Assembly: GCF_001668675.1 (NCBI RefSeq)
Contig: NZ_LZKQ01000045.1
Coordinates: 20,316-84,315 of the forward strand
Direction of reading: 5' to 3'
Source: Mycobacterium asiaticum
GTDB taxonomy: Bacteria; Actinomycetota; Actinomycetes; Mycobacteriales; Mycobacteriaceae
DNA: 64,000 nucleotides
In this document: positions 1 through 8,831 of the stretch, in pieces
How the letters are laid out: each line of letters begins with the position of its first letter
Position numbering within the stretch: the first letter of the stretch is position 1
Notes under the pieces: generated by a model
The model's database searches: none
What the model saw: the letters and a program-made list of their open reading frames with translations, nothing else
Told to the model about the DNA's origin: nothing
Program-made: the position numbers and the translations under genes

Positions 1-54
1 CGTGGCCTTGGCGACCGTCAGCGCAAGGCCCTGCTGGAAAAGTTCGGCTCCTAA
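1..54 (+). CDS. mihF: Integration host factor mIHF, C-terminal end only (partial)
   Basis: Only the last 17 codons and the TAA stop are inside the window; they read RGLGDRQRKALLEKFGS. This matches the end of the mycobacterial integration host factor as I remember it, a small DNA-binding nucleoid protein. In M. tuberculosis mihF lies directly before gmk, and the same order is seen here with a 57-base gap. The call rests on a very short peptide plus synteny. Confidence 0.8.
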   Translation, partial: RGLGDRQRKALLEKFGS

Positions 55-111
55 CCCCCTGACTATGCAGGCCAACCGGCCTGTGGTGGGGGAACCGACC
101 CAGGAGCGCCG

Positions 112-717
112 ATGAGCGCCGGCGGGGGACCGGACGGTACGACGCCTGTTGGAAGAACAGTCGTCCTGTCCGGTCCCTCCGCGGTCGGTAAGTCGACGGT
201 GGTCCGGTGTCTGCGCGAGCGGATCCCGAACCTGCACTTCAGCGTCTCGGCCACGACCAGGGCACCGCGGCCGGGCGAAGTCGACGGGGTGGACTACCAC
301 TTCGTCACCCCGGCCCGCTTCCAGCAACTGATCGACCAGGGCGAGTTGCTGGAATGGGCCGAAATCCACGGGGGATTGCACCGGTCGGGCACCCTGGCCG
401 AGCCGGTGCGCACCGCCACCGGCTCGGGTCATCCCGTTCTCATCGAGGTCGATCTGGCCGGCGCCCGGGCCGTCAAAAAAGCCATGCCGGAGGCGACCAG
501 CGTCTTTCTGGCCCCGCCCAGCTGGGAGGATCTGGAAGCCAGGCTGGTCGGCAGGGGGACCGAGACGCCCGAGGTCATCCGGCGGCGACTGGACACCGCG
601 CGCGTCGAATTAGCAGCCCAGGACGACTTCGACGTGGTGGTGGTGAATCGCCGATTAGAGTCTGCGTGCGCCGAATTGGTATCCTTGCTGGTGGGAAACG
701 CGCCGCAGCCGGCGTAA
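112..717 (+). CDS. gmk: Guanylate kinase
   Basis: Converts GMP and ATP to GDP and ADP in cytosolic purine nucleotide metabolism. The 201-residue product has the P-loop GPSAVGKS at residues 21-28, then the family segments [11 protein letters not shown] and DGVDYHF of the GMP-binding region, and [11 protein letters not shown]. Length fits the family of about 200 residues. The ATG at 112 leaves about 15 residues before the first strand, as is usual in mycobacteria. It follows mihF and precedes rpoZ, a conserved actinobacterial order that links nucleotide supply with the transcription machinery. Confidence 0.97.
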   Translation: MSAGGGPDGTTPVGRTVVLSGPSAVGKSTVVRCLRERIPNLHFSVSATTRAPRPGEVDGVDYHFVTPARFQQLIDQGELLEWAEIHGGLHRSGTLAEPVRTATGSGHPVLIEVDLAGARAVKKAMPEATSVFLAPPSWEDLEARLVGRGTETPEVIRRRLDTARVELAAQDDFDVVVVNRRLESACAELVSLLVGNAPQPA

Positions 718-726
718 GCCCCTTAA

Positions 727-1098
<372 letters not shown>

Positions 1099-1114
1099 CG
1101 GACCCGGGCTGGCC

Positions 1115-2386
1115 ATGGACGAGGAGCGCAGCAAGCGGATCCCCAAACGGGTCGTAGTCGGCGTCTCCGGCGGTATCGCGGCGTACAAGGCCTGCACCGT
1201 TGTCCGTCAGCTCGCTGAAGCCGGCCATTCGGTGCGGGTCATCCCCACCGAGTCCGCGCTCCGCTTCGTCGGGGCCGCCACGTTCGAGGCGCTGTCCGGC
1301 GCACCGGTGCACACCGGCGTTTTCCAGGACGTTCCCGAGGTGCCGCACGTGCGGCTGGGCCAGCAGGCCGACCTGGTGGTGGTCGCGCCGGCCACCGCCG
1401 ATCTGCTGGCCCGCGCCGTGGCCGGCCGCGCCGACGATTTGCTCACCGCCACCCTGCTGACCGCCCGATGTCCGGTGATGTTCGCCCCGGCCATGCACAC
1501 CGAGATGTGGCTGCATCCGGCCACCGTGGACAACGTCGCCACCCTGCGCCGCCGCGGCGCCGTCGTGCTTGAACCCGCCTCCGGCCGTCTCACCGGCTCG
1601 GACAGCGGCGCCGGCCGACTGCCGGAGGCCGAGGAGATCACCACGCTGGCCCACCTGCTGCTCGAGCGTCACGACGCGCTGCCGCACGACCTTGCCGGGT
1701 GCCGGGTCCTGGTGACCGCCGGCGGTACTCGCGAGGCGATCGACCCCGTCCGCTTCATCGGTAACCGCAGCTCCGGGAAGCAGGGCTACGCCGTCGCCCG
1801 CGTCGCCGCCCAGCGCGGGGCCGAAGTCACCCTGATTGCCGGTCACACCGCCGGGCTCATCGATCCGGCGGGCGTCAACGTGGTGCACGTCAGCTCGGCC
1901 GAGCAACTCGGTGACGCCGTGTCCAAGCACGCGCCGGAGGCAAATGTGCTGGTGATGGCCGCGGCCGTCGCCGACTTCCGGCCCACCGAGATCGCCACCG
2001 CCAAGATCAAGAAGAGCCCCGACTCCCAGGTTGGGCCGCCGCCGATCGAACTGGTGCGCAACGACGACGTGCTCGCCAACGCGGTGCAGGCCCGCGCCCA
2101 CGGCCAGCTGCCCAACATGCGGGCCATTGTCGGGTTCGCGGCCGAGACCGGCGATGCCAACGGGGACGTGCTCTTCCACGCCCGCGCGAAGTTGCGGCGC
2201 AAGGGCTGCGACCTGCTGGTCGTCAACGCTGTCGGCGAGGGCAGGGCATTCGAGGTGGACAGTAACGACGGTTGGCTGCTGGCGGCGAACGGGACGGAGT
2301 CTGCGTTGCAGCACGGCTCCAAGACGCTGATGGCGAGCCGTATCGTTGATGCAATCTCCACGTTTCTGCACGGGGACGTCGGATAG
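1115..2386 (+). CDS. coaBC: Bifunctional phosphopantothenoylcysteine decarboxylase / phosphopantothenate-cysteine ligase
   Basis: Carries out two steps of coenzyme A synthesis: coupling of cysteine to 4'-phosphopantothenate and decarboxylation of the product. The 423-residue protein opens with the flavoprotein CoaC domain (GVSGGIAAYKA, then APATADLLARAVAG and the clamp APAMHTEMW) and continues into the CoaB domain from about residue 190 (VTAGGTREAIDPVRFIGNRS, later KIKKSP). The clamp motif is usually PxMNxxMW; here the Asn is His. The frame is open further upstream, but the ATG at 1115 was chosen because the first domain begins right after it. It starts 16 bases after rpoZ, so the two are probably co-transcribed. 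Confidence 0.96.
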   Translation: MDEERSKRIPKRVVVGVSGGIAAYKACTVVRQLAEAGHSVRVIPTESALRFVGAATFEALSGAPVHTGVFQDVPEVPHVRLGQQADLVVVAPATADLLARAVAGRADDLLTATLLTARCPVMFAPAMHTEMWLHPATVDNVATLRRRGAVVLEPASGRLTGSDSGAGRLPEAEEITTLAHLLLERHDALPHDLAGCRVLVTAGGTREAIDPVRFIGNRSSGKQGYAVARVAAQRGAEVTLIAGHTAGLIDPAGVNVVHVSSAEQLGDAVSKHAPEANVLVMAAAVADFRPTEIATAKIKKSPDSQVGPPPIELVRNDDVLANAVQARAHGQLPNMRAIVGFAAETGDANGDVLFHARAKLRRKGCDLLVVNAVGEGRAFEVDSNDGWLLAANGTESALQHGSKTLMASRIVDAISTFLHGDVG

Positions 2387-2391
2387 CGTGT

Positions 2392-2411
2392 GTCGGGCAG
2401 CGTTGCCCGAC
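2392..2411 (+). terminator. Perfect hairpin after coaBC
   Basis: GTCGGGCA at 2392-2399 pairs perfectly with TGCCCGAC at 2404-2411 around a four-base loop, five bases after the coaBC stop. There is no T-tract, which is common for mycobacterial terminators. It probably separates coaBC from metK, whose own promoter would lie in the following AT-richer 100 bases. Confidence 0.6.
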
Positions 2412-2510
2412 GGAATTTGCAAACGCCAGGCATAGCCGGTTGAGTAAGACCGAAGAAATAATTCGCCTAACTAACATCTGTGGCGAGCGGGATCTGGAAG
2501 GACGTACAGG

Positions 2511-3722
2511 GTGAGCGAGAAGGGTCGGCTATTTACCAGTGAGTCGGTGACCGAGGGGCATCCCGACAAGATCTGTGACGCGATCAGCGACTCGGTGCTC
2601 GACGCGCTGCTGGCGGGTGACCCGCGCTCCCGGGTGGCGGTCGAGACGCTGGTGACCACCGGGCAGGTCCACGTGGTGGGCGAGGTGACCACCTCGGCCA
2701 AAGAGGCGTTCGCCGACATCACCAACACGGTGCGCGCCCGGATTCTGGACATCGGTTACGACTCGTCGGACAAGGGCTTCGACGGTGCTTCCTGTGGGGT
2801 CAACATCGGTATCGGCGCGCAGTCGCCCGACATCGCTCAGGGCGTCGACACCGCGCACGAGGCTCGGGTCGAGGGTGCCGCCGACCCGCTGGACTCGCAG
2901 GGCGCCGGCGACCAGGGGTTGATGTTCGGCTACGCCATCAATGACACGCCGGAGCTGATGCCGCTGCCCATCGCGCTCGCGCACCGGCTGTCGCGGAAGC
3001 TCACCGAGGTCCGCAAGAACGGCACGCTGCCGTATTTGCGCCCAGACGGCAAGACGCAGGTCACCATCGCCTACGAGGACAACGTGCCGGTGCGGCTGGA
3101 CACCGTGGTGGTCTCCACCCAGCACGCCGACGGCATCGACCTGGAAAAGACGCTGGACCCTGACATTCGCCAACACGTCCTCGGGACGGTGCTCGAGGAG
3201 TTGGCCCACGAGACGCTGGACTCGTCGGGCACCCGGGTGCTGGTCAACCCGACCGGCAAGTTCGTGCTGGGTGGACCGATGGGCGACGCCGGGCTGACCG
3301 GGCGCAAGATCATCGTCGACACTTACGGCGGCTGGGCCCGTCACGGCGGCGGTGCCTTCTCCGGTAAGGACCCGTCGAAGGTGGACCGGTCGGCCGCCTA
3401 CGCGATGCGCTGGGTCGCAAAGAACGTCGTCGCCGCCGGCTTGGCCGAGCGGGTCGAGGTGCAGGTGGCCTACGCCATCGGCAAGGCGGCCCCGGTCGGG
3501 CTGTTCGTCGAGACCTTCGGTTCCGAGGCCGTCGACCCGGTCAAGATCGAGAAGGCCATCGGCGAGGTCTTCGACCTGCGACCGGGTGCGATTATCCGCG
3601 ACCTGAACCTGCTGCAGCCGATCTACGCGCAGACCGCCGCCTACGGGCACTTCGGTCGTACCGATGTCGAGCTGCCGTGGGAGCAGCTGGACAAGGTCGA
3701 CGACCTCAAGAGCGCGATCTAG
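2511..3722 (+). CDS. metK: S-adenosylmethionine synthetase
   Basis: Makes S-adenosylmethionine from methionine and ATP. The 403-residue protein has the N-terminal [19 protein letters not shown] motif, the [12 protein letters not shown] hexapeptide region, and the glycine-rich loop [19 protein letters not shown] that closes over ATP and the triphosphate. Length equals what I remember of the M. tuberculosis enzyme. GTG at 2511 is the start; the usual N-terminal strand follows within ten residues. It stands alone between two hairpins, so it is likely a single-gene transcript. Confidence 0.97.
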   Translation: MSEKGRLFTSESVTEGHPDKICDAISDSVLDALLAGDPRSRVAVETLVTTGQVHVVGEVTTSAKEAFADITNTVRARILDIGYDSSDKGFDGASCGVNIGIGAQSPDIAQGVDTAHEARVEGAADPLDSQGAGDQGLMFGYAINDTPELMPLPIALAHRLSRKLTEVRKNGTLPYLRPDGKTQVTIAYEDNVPVRLDTVVVSTQHADGIDLEKTLDPDIRQHVLGTVLEELAHETLDSSGTRVLVNPTGKFVLGGPMGDAGLTGRKIIVDTYGGWARHGGGAFSGKDPSKVDRSAAYAMRWVAKNVVAAGLAERVEVQVAYAIGKAAPVGLFVETFGSEAVDPVKIEKAIGEVFDLRPGAIIRDLNLLQPIYAQTAAYGHFGRTDVELPWEQLDKVDDLKSAI

Positions 3723-3731
3723 CTCCTTGCC

Positions 3732-3787
3732 GAGCAGACGCGAAAGCCCCCGACACGCCGGGCGTGCGGGGGCTTTCGCGTCTGCTC
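3732..3787. terminator. Strong bidirectional terminator between metK and the PPOX gene
   Basis: A 21-base arm at 3732-3752 is perfectly complementary to 3767-3787. Inside it CACGC (3754-3758) pairs with GCGTG (3762-3766) around a three-base loop, leaving only A3753 bulged. It begins ten bases after the metK stop, and its far end lies eight bases before the stop of the converging minus-strand gene, so it can serve both. The arm contains GAAAGC on one side and GCTTTC on the other, typical of mycobacterial terminators. Confidence 0.9.
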
Positions 3788-3794
3788 GCGCAGG

Positions 3795-4367
3795 CTACTG
3801 GACCACTGGCGGCAGGGGGTGGTCCGCATCCAACCCGGGCAGGCCGTCGATGCTCTGCCGGTTGCGCACCACGGTGCGCTGATACCCCTCGTCGGGCTGC
3901 TTGGCGTGATAGGTGTCGAGCACCGGCCGCTCGTCGACGAGCTCGTAGTAGGGCACCGAGAACCCGCAGGCGTCCGCGATTCGCTCCAGGTCCACCACGA
4001 TGGCGGCCCGCACACCGGGATGCAGGCGGTCGAAATGTGCTCGCACCCGGTCGAATTCGCTGTCGTCCGGGCGCACCACCCGGCCGCTGCCGAACAGCCG
4101 CAGGATACGCGAGTTGCGGGTGAACGAGATGAACATGATGGTGATGCGGCCGTTGTCACGCAGATGCGCGATGGTTTCCACGCCGCTGCCGAACAGGTCG
4201 AGGTAGGCAACGGTGTGGTCGTCTAGCACGGCGAACGTGTCGCTGTATCCCTTGGGCGAGAGGTTGACTCGGCCACCCTCGGTAGGCGCGGTCGCCACGA
4301 AGAACATGGCCTGTTCAGCAATGAAGTCGCGGAGCGAGTCGTCGATTCGCGAAAATTCTTTCGCCAC
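3795..4367 (-). CDS. Pyridoxamine 5'-phosphate oxidase-fold protein (PPOX family)
   Basis: A 190-residue split-barrel protein of the PNPOx-like superfamily, whose members bind FMN or F420; the substrate cannot be told from sequence. Family segments are MFFVATAPTEGG, VNLSPKGYSDTFAV, VAYLDLFGSGVETIAHLRDN and ITIMFISFTRNSRILRLFG. The GTG at 4367 was chosen because the conserved N-terminus (VAKEFSRIDDSLRDFI) begins there. No clear ribosome site precedes it. The first 145 bases overlap, in another frame, the 3' end of alkB on the same strand, suggesting translational coupling or a small deletion that joined the genes. It converges on metK. Confidence 0.85.
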   Translation of the reverse strand: MAKEFSRIDDSLRDFIAEQAMFFVATAPTEGGRVNLSPKGYSDTFAVLDDHTVAYLDLFGSGVETIAHLRDNGRITIMFISFTRNSRILRLFGSGRVVRPDDSEFDRVRAHFDRLHPGVRAAIVVDLERIADACGFSVPYYELVDERPVLDTYHAKQPDEGYQRTVVRNRQSIDGLPGLDADHPLPPVVQ

Positions 4368-5512
4368 CGTGTGAGCGTAGCGTTGGCCGGCGACTGACCC
4401 GGCTTGAGTGCGGTCAACTCGATCCGGCCCTGATAAAAGGCAAGCACCCGGGGATCCATCACGCGCCGCCAGATCGGCGGCAGCATGGCCAGCAGCACCA
4501 TCGCGCTGTAGCCCGTGGGCAGTTGCGGCGCCTCTTCCATACCGCGTAGCGCCTGGTAGCGCCGCAACGGGTTGGCGTGATGGTCGGAATGCCGCTGCAG
4601 ATGGAAGAGAAAGACATTGGCGATCACCGTGTTGCTGTTCCAGCTGTGCGACGGCCGCACCCGCTCGTAGCGACCGCTGGGCAGCAGCCGACGCCGCAGT
4701 CCATAGTGCTCGGTGTAATTGACTGTTTCCAGCAGGCCGATGCCTACCACCGCCTGACCGATGAGCCAGGGCAGGACGACGGGCCGGAACCAGACGGCCA
4801 GGATGGTGAGCAGGACGGCGCTGATCAGCCAAGCGTTGAGCACCTCGTTGCGTAACGTCCAGCGTGACTTACCGAGCCTGTTCAGGCGTTGAGCTTCCAG
4901 CTTCCACGCAGAACGCACCCCGCCGAGGGCCGACCGGGGGATGAAGGCGTATAGGCTCTCGCCGAATCGCGCGCTGGCGGGGTCCTGCGGTGTGGCGACA
5001 CGGACGTGGTGTCCGCGGTTGTGTTCGACGTAGAAGTGCCCGTAGCACGTCTGCGCCAACGCGATCTTCGACAGGCGGCGTTCGGTCTGCTCGCGGGTGT
5101 GGCCGAGATCGTGGGCGGCGTTGATGGCCAGGCCGCCGATCAGCCCGACCGTCAGCATCAGACCCAGTTTGTCCACGAAAGTCATTGCGACCCAACCGCC
5201 CCCGCTCCAGAGCCAGCAGGCCAGGACCACCGAGCCGTACTGGTTGGGCAGGTAGAGATAGGTGATCCAACGGTAGTAGCGGTCGTTCTCCAGCCGCGCC
5301 AGCACGCTGTCCGGAGGACTACTGGCATCAGGCCCGATCCAATGATCGAGAACGGGGATGACCCCGAACGCCAGCAAGGGCCCGACCCACCAGAACGCGC
5401 CGATACCGCTGACCTTGACCAGAAGCCATGACACGACCACCAATCCCGGCACCGCCGCTCCCAACACCCATAGATAGCGCTTGGGATCGCGCCAACTTTC
5501 GCTCGAACGCAC
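4223..5512 (-). CDS. alkB: Alkane 1-monooxygenase (AlkB-type membrane diiron hydroxylase)
   Basis: Integral membrane enzyme that hydroxylates the end carbon of n-alkanes, needing rubredoxin and rubredoxin reductase. All four histidine signatures are present: HDLGH (134-138), EHNRGHH (163-169), NYTEHYG (265-271) and LQRHSDHH (305-312). Hydrophobic helices lie at about 14-60, 92-132 and 226-262. Start is GTG at 5512. The conserved region ends near residue 370; the last ~48 residues are read out of phase over the start of the PPOX gene and do not look family-like, so the natural stop may have been lost. No rubredoxin gene is nearby, so electron carriers must come from elsewhere. It diverges from the cholesterol oxidase-like gene. 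Confidence 0.93.
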   Translation of the reverse strand: MRSSESWRDPKRYLWVLGAAVPGLVVVSWLLVKVSGIGAFWWVGPLLAFGVIPVLDHWIGPDASSPPDSVLARLENDRYYRWITYLYLPNQYGSVVLACWLWSGGGWVAMTFVDKLGLMLTVGLIGGLAINAAHDLGHTREQTERRLSKIALAQTCYGHFYVEHNRGHHVRVATPQDPASARFGESLYAFIPRSALGGVRSAWKLEAQRLNRLGKSRWTLRNEVLNAWLISAVLLTILAVWFRPVVLPWLIGQAVVGIGLLETVNYTEHYGLRRRLLPSGRYERVRPSHSWNSNTVIANVFLFHLQRHSDHHANPLRRYQALRGMEEAPQLPTGYSAMVLLAMLPPIWRRVMDPRVLAFYQGRIELTALKPGQSPANATLTRWRKNFRESTTRSATSLLNRPCSSWRPRLPRVAESTSRPRDTATRSPC

Positions 5513-5674
5513 ACTGGCCTGGTTTTCCCGGCCGACGCCCCCAAAGTGAATTCACACGGTTGTAACTTCCGCACTTCTAATGTCTCCCCACCCATAGAAT
5601 GTGCTATTCCCATACCTATAGTACGATTAAACCTAAGTTTGGTTAACAATGGTTGGCTAGCTTGGGGGGCGGTT
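5513..5674. promoter_or_regulatory. Divergent AT-rich promoter region between alkB and the cholesterol oxidase gene
   Basis: This 162-base gap is markedly richer in A and T than its surroundings. On the plus strand TATAGT at 5617-5622 could be a -10 element. An imperfect inverted repeat TTAAACC...GGTTAA spans 5627-5646, just downstream of that candidate, and could be an operator. A purine-rich GGGGGGCGG stretch at about 5664-5672 is the only visible ribosome site for the rightward gene. Factor and promoter class are unknown. Confidence 0.45.
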
Positions 5675-7342
5675 ATGAGTGAGGCGGATGGGCAAAAGAC
5701 CCAGGGGGTCCAGCGGGTCACCTTTTCTCGGCGGCGATTTCTAGGGGTAGCCGCCGGGATCGTCGCGGGTGCGGTCGGGACCGGCGCCATCGAAGTAGCG
5801 ATGCGACGCGATCAGGTCGGTGCCCGGCCGAAGGCACACTATCGGGCCATCGTGGTCGGCAGCGGTTATGGCGGCGGAGTGTCCGCCCTACGACTGGGCC
5901 AGGCCGGCATCGAGACCTTGATTCTGGAACGGGGTAGGTGGTGGGACGCCGCCGACACCGACGGAAGACGTTTCTCGCGCATGCTGCCTGCCGACAACCG
6001 GGCGGGCTGGTTCACCGACGTGCCACCCAGTCTGGTCCCGTCGTTCCGCGGCGTGTCGATGGAGCAGGTCGCCAAGCATGCGCCGTCGCAGCAGCCGGTA
6101 CAGGCGGGTATCTGCGACAAGGTGGTGCACGGCGCGCACACGGTGTTCCGCGGAATGGGTGTCGGCGGCGGGTCTTTGGTCAACGCGGCCATTGCCGCGA
6201 TACCCACCACGGCGCAGCTGCGCGCCGCGTTCCCCGACATCGACCCGTCCGTTTTCCTGGGCACCTACATCGAGCGCGCGAAGAACATGCTGCGCATCAG
6301 CTATCGCGACATGGACTGGTTCGAACAGACGCCCTGGTTCCAATACGCAAGGGTCGGAAGACAATACGCCGCGGCGGCAGGCTACGGCGTCGACTACAAC
6401 GGCAGCGCCTACTCGTTCGATTACATGAGAAAGGAAGAGGCGGGCCAGGTTCCACGATCGGCACTCGATTTCGAACAGCAGTACGGCAACAACTACGGCC
6501 GGATCGGCAGCGTCGATCAGACCTACATCGCCGCGGCGCTGGCAACCGGCAAGGTCACCCTCAAGCCGCTGACGGAGGTCACCGGGATCCGTCGGGAGCG
6601 ATCCGGTGAGTACGTGGTGTCGACCCGCGAGATCGACCGATTCGGCAAGGAGCTGCGCCGCGACGAAATCGGCTGCGATGAGCTGTATCTCAGCGCCGGG
6701 GTGCTGGGCACCACCGAGCTGCTGCTGAGGGCGCGTGAGACTGGGACACTGCCGGACCTCAGCGAGGAGATCGGCCGTGGTTACGGCAACAACGGCGACA
6801 TCATGGTCGCTCACATGCTGCAACCCGCGGATCCCGCCGGCACCCGCCAGTCGCTGCTGGGCATGATCAACCTCGACGGCCGCGACGACCCGGACAACCC
6901 GGTGTATGCCAGCATGTTCTCGCTGCCACTTCCGGTGGAGACCTATGCGCTGGGTTACTACGTCATGGTCCGCACCGGCGATCGTGCCGACATCGTCTAC
7001 AACCGAGCCTCTGACACGATCGCCATCGACTGGCCAGAGGACCACACCGAACATTTACGCGTGCGGGCGGCAAGAGTGTTCGACAGGGTCACCCACGCCA
7101 ACGGTGTGGACTACCGGGACGACCTGTTCGAGGGAAAAGTGTTCACACCCAACACCGTTCACCCCATGGGCGGGGTGGTGCGGGGCAAGGCAACGGATAG
7201 TTACGGCCGGGTCAACCGCTATGCCAAGTTGTACGTCAACGATGCGTCGTTGTTGCCGGGCTACCTCGGTTGCAACCCGTTCATGACAATCACCGCGCTG
7301 GCCGAGCGCAATATGGAAGGGATCCTGCAGGGCCGAAAGTAA
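5675..7342 (+). CDS. Tat-exported class I cholesterol oxidase-like GMC flavoenzyme
   Basis: Probably oxidises and isomerises 3-beta-hydroxysterols with non-covalent FAD outside the membrane. The 555-residue protein has a twin-arginine signal SRRRFLG at 18-24 followed by a hydrophobic run, then the FAD fold GSGYGGG at 62-68. Catalytic residues of Streptomyces/Brevibacterium cholesterol oxidase (E361, H447, N485) have counterparts E422 (PVETY), H496 (NTVHPMGG) and N534 (GCNPFMTITALAERN); the His-Asn spacing of 38 is identical. The ATG at 5675 was chosen because it directly precedes the Tat signal, although the frame is open upstream. It converges tail to tail with the next gene, four bases away. 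It is distinct from the ChoD type of M. tuberculosis. Confidence 0.88.
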   Translation: MSEADGQKTQGVQRVTFSRRRFLGVAAGIVAGAVGTGAIEVAMRRDQVGARPKAHYRAIVVGSGYGGGVSALRLGQAGIETLILERGRWWDAADTDGRRFSRMLPADNRAGWFTDVPPSLVPSFRGVSMEQVAKHAPSQQPVQAGICDKVVHGAHTVFRGMGVGGGSLVNAAIAAIPTTAQLRAAFPDIDPSVFLGTYIERAKNMLRISYRDMDWFEQTPWFQYARVGRQYAAAAGYGVDYNGSAYSFDYMRKEEAGQVPRSALDFEQQYGNNYGRIGSVDQTYIAAALATGKVTLKPLTEVTGIRRERSGEYVVSTREIDRFGKELRRDEIGCDELYLSAGVLGTTELLLRARETGTLPDLSEEIGRGYGNNGDIMVAHMLQPADPAGTRQSLLGMINLDGRDDPDNPVYASMFSLPLPVETYALGYYVMVRTGDRADIVYNRASDTIAIDWPEDHTEHLRVRAARVFDRVTHANGVDYRDDLFEGKVFTPNTVHPMGGVVRGKATDSYGRVNRYAKLYVNDASLLPGYLGCNPFMTITALAERNMEGILQGRK

Positions 7343-7346
7343 GCAC

Positions 7347-8831
7347 TCAGGCGGTGAACCGGTAGTCGTTCAGATCGAATCGCCTGCTGCGCCAATAGGC
7401 TTCGACGGTGGTGGTAGGCCGGATGGGAACGTCACCGTTTTTGTCGAAGTAGTAGCTGTTGGCCAGCCGGCAACTGTCCTGCCAGAAGATCTGCCGATGC
7501 CGCTTGCGCATCATCTCGGCGAAATACCGGCTGTTGGCCTGCTCGGTCACCTCGACGCGGGAGGCGCCCTCGCGACGCGCGCGGCTGAGGCAGCGCACGA
7601 TGTGGTGGGTCTGGGTCTCGATCAGCGCGAAATACGAGGAGCCGACGTAGCCGTAGGGGCCGAACACGGTGAACATGTTCGGGAAGCCGGGAACGCTGAC
7701 TCCCTCGTAGGCCTGCAGCCGATGCTCGTCCCAGAAGCGGCTCAACGACCGGCCGCCGCTCCCGGTCACGGCATAGGTGGGCACGTTGTCGGTGTCCATC
7801 ACCTTGAAGCCGGTCGCCAGAATCAGCACATCGATCTCGTGGTGCTCGCCGTCGGTCGTGGCCACCGCAGCCGGCGTGATCTTGTCGATCGGTTCGGTCA
7901 CCAGCCGCACGTTGTCGCGGTTGAACGTGGACAGGTAGGTGTTGTGGAAGCCGGGACGCTTACAGCCCACGGCGTATTGCGGCGTGAGCTTTTCCCGCAC
8001 CTCGGGGTCGTCCACCTGCTGGCGCAGGTAGCGACGACCCTCGGCAGCCATCCTCTTGGCCAGCGGGAACACCGTGAAGTAGTGGGCGGAGATCGGGAAC
8101 GTCAACTCCACGAACGCCTGGCTGAGCAACCGCTGCAGCAGTTTGCCACCCGGTATCCGCATCGCCCAGCGGGCCGCGGTCGGCAGTGGCACGTCGAACT
8201 TCGGGAAACACCAGATCGGGGTCCGCTGAAACACGGTGAGCTGGGAGACGATCGGCGCGATCTCCGGAATCACCTGCACCGCCGAAGCGCCGGTCCCGAT
8301 GATCGCGACCCGCTTGCCGGTCAGGTCTTGGCTGTGGTCCCACCGCGCGGTGTGCATGGTGATGCCGTCGAACGAGTCGACCCCGTCGATGTCGGGCAGA
8401 TTCGGCACGGTCAGCACGCCGCTGGCGCTGATCAGGAACCTGGCGGTGATCTCGCCACCCGGGTCGGTCTGTATCCGCCACCAGCCGCGCTCGTCATCGA
8501 ATTCGGCGGAGATGACCTTGGTGTTGAAACGGATCCGCGATCGGATGCCGTACTTGTCGACGCAGTGCTCGGCGTACGCCTTGAGTTCACCGCCGGGGGC
8601 GTAGGTGCGCGACCAGTTCGGGCTCTGCTCGAAGGAGAACTGGTAGGAGAACGACGGGATGTCCACCGCGATGCCGGGGTAGGTGTTCCAGTGCCATGTG
8701 CCGCCGACCCCATCGCCGGCCTCGATGACCAGGTAGTCGCTCAATCCCGCTTGATCGAGTTTGATTGCGCTGCCGATGCCGGAGAATCCGGCGCCGACGA
8801 TGACGACGTGGTGATCGGGCGCGATAGGCAT
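7347..8831 (-). CDS. FAD-dependent monooxygenase, Baeyer-Villiger type (Rv1393c homologue)
   Basis: A 494-residue NADPH/FAD monooxygenase. It has the FAD Rossmann motif GAGFSGIG near residue 13, the Baeyer-Villiger fingerprint FDGITMHTARW (FxGxxxHxxxW), then the NADPH motif GTGASAVQVIPEIA, and LILATGFK late in the chain. Such enzymes insert oxygen into ketones or oxidise heteroatoms; ethionamide-activating EtaA belongs to the same class, but this gene's substrate is unknown. ATG at 8831 is followed by the first strand. In M. tuberculosis the same gene is next to metK; here the alkB/cholesterol oxidase block separates them. Confidence 0.92.
   Translation of the reverse strand: MPIAPDHHVVIVGAGFSGIGSAIKLDQAGLSDYLVIEAGDGVGGTWHWNTYPGIAVDIPSFSYQFSFEQSPNWSRTYAPGGELKAYAEHCVDKYGIRSRIRFNTKVISAEFDDERGWWRIQTDPGGEITARFLISASGVLTVPNLPDIDGVDSFDGITMHTARWDHSQDLTGKRVAIIGTGASAVQVIPEIAPIVSQLTVFQRTPIWCFPKFDVPLPTAARWAMRIPGGKLLQRLLSQAFVELTFPISAHYFTVFPLAKRMAAEGRRYLRQQVDDPEVREKLTPQYAVGCKRPGFHNTYLSTFNRDNVRLVTEPIDKITPAAVATTDGEHHEIDVLILATGFKVMDTDNVPTYAVTGSGGRSLSRFWDEHRLQAYEGVSVPGFPNMFTVFGPYGYVGSSYFALIETQTHHIVRCLSRARREGASRVEVTEQANSRYFAEMMRKRHRQIFWQDSCRLANSYYFDKNGDVPIRPTTTVEAYWRSRRFDLNDYRFTA

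Noticed and set aside
2387..2510. SAM riboswitch before metK
   Set aside because: The gap is short, and apart from the coaBC hairpin I see no multi-stem pattern of a known SAM riboswitch class.
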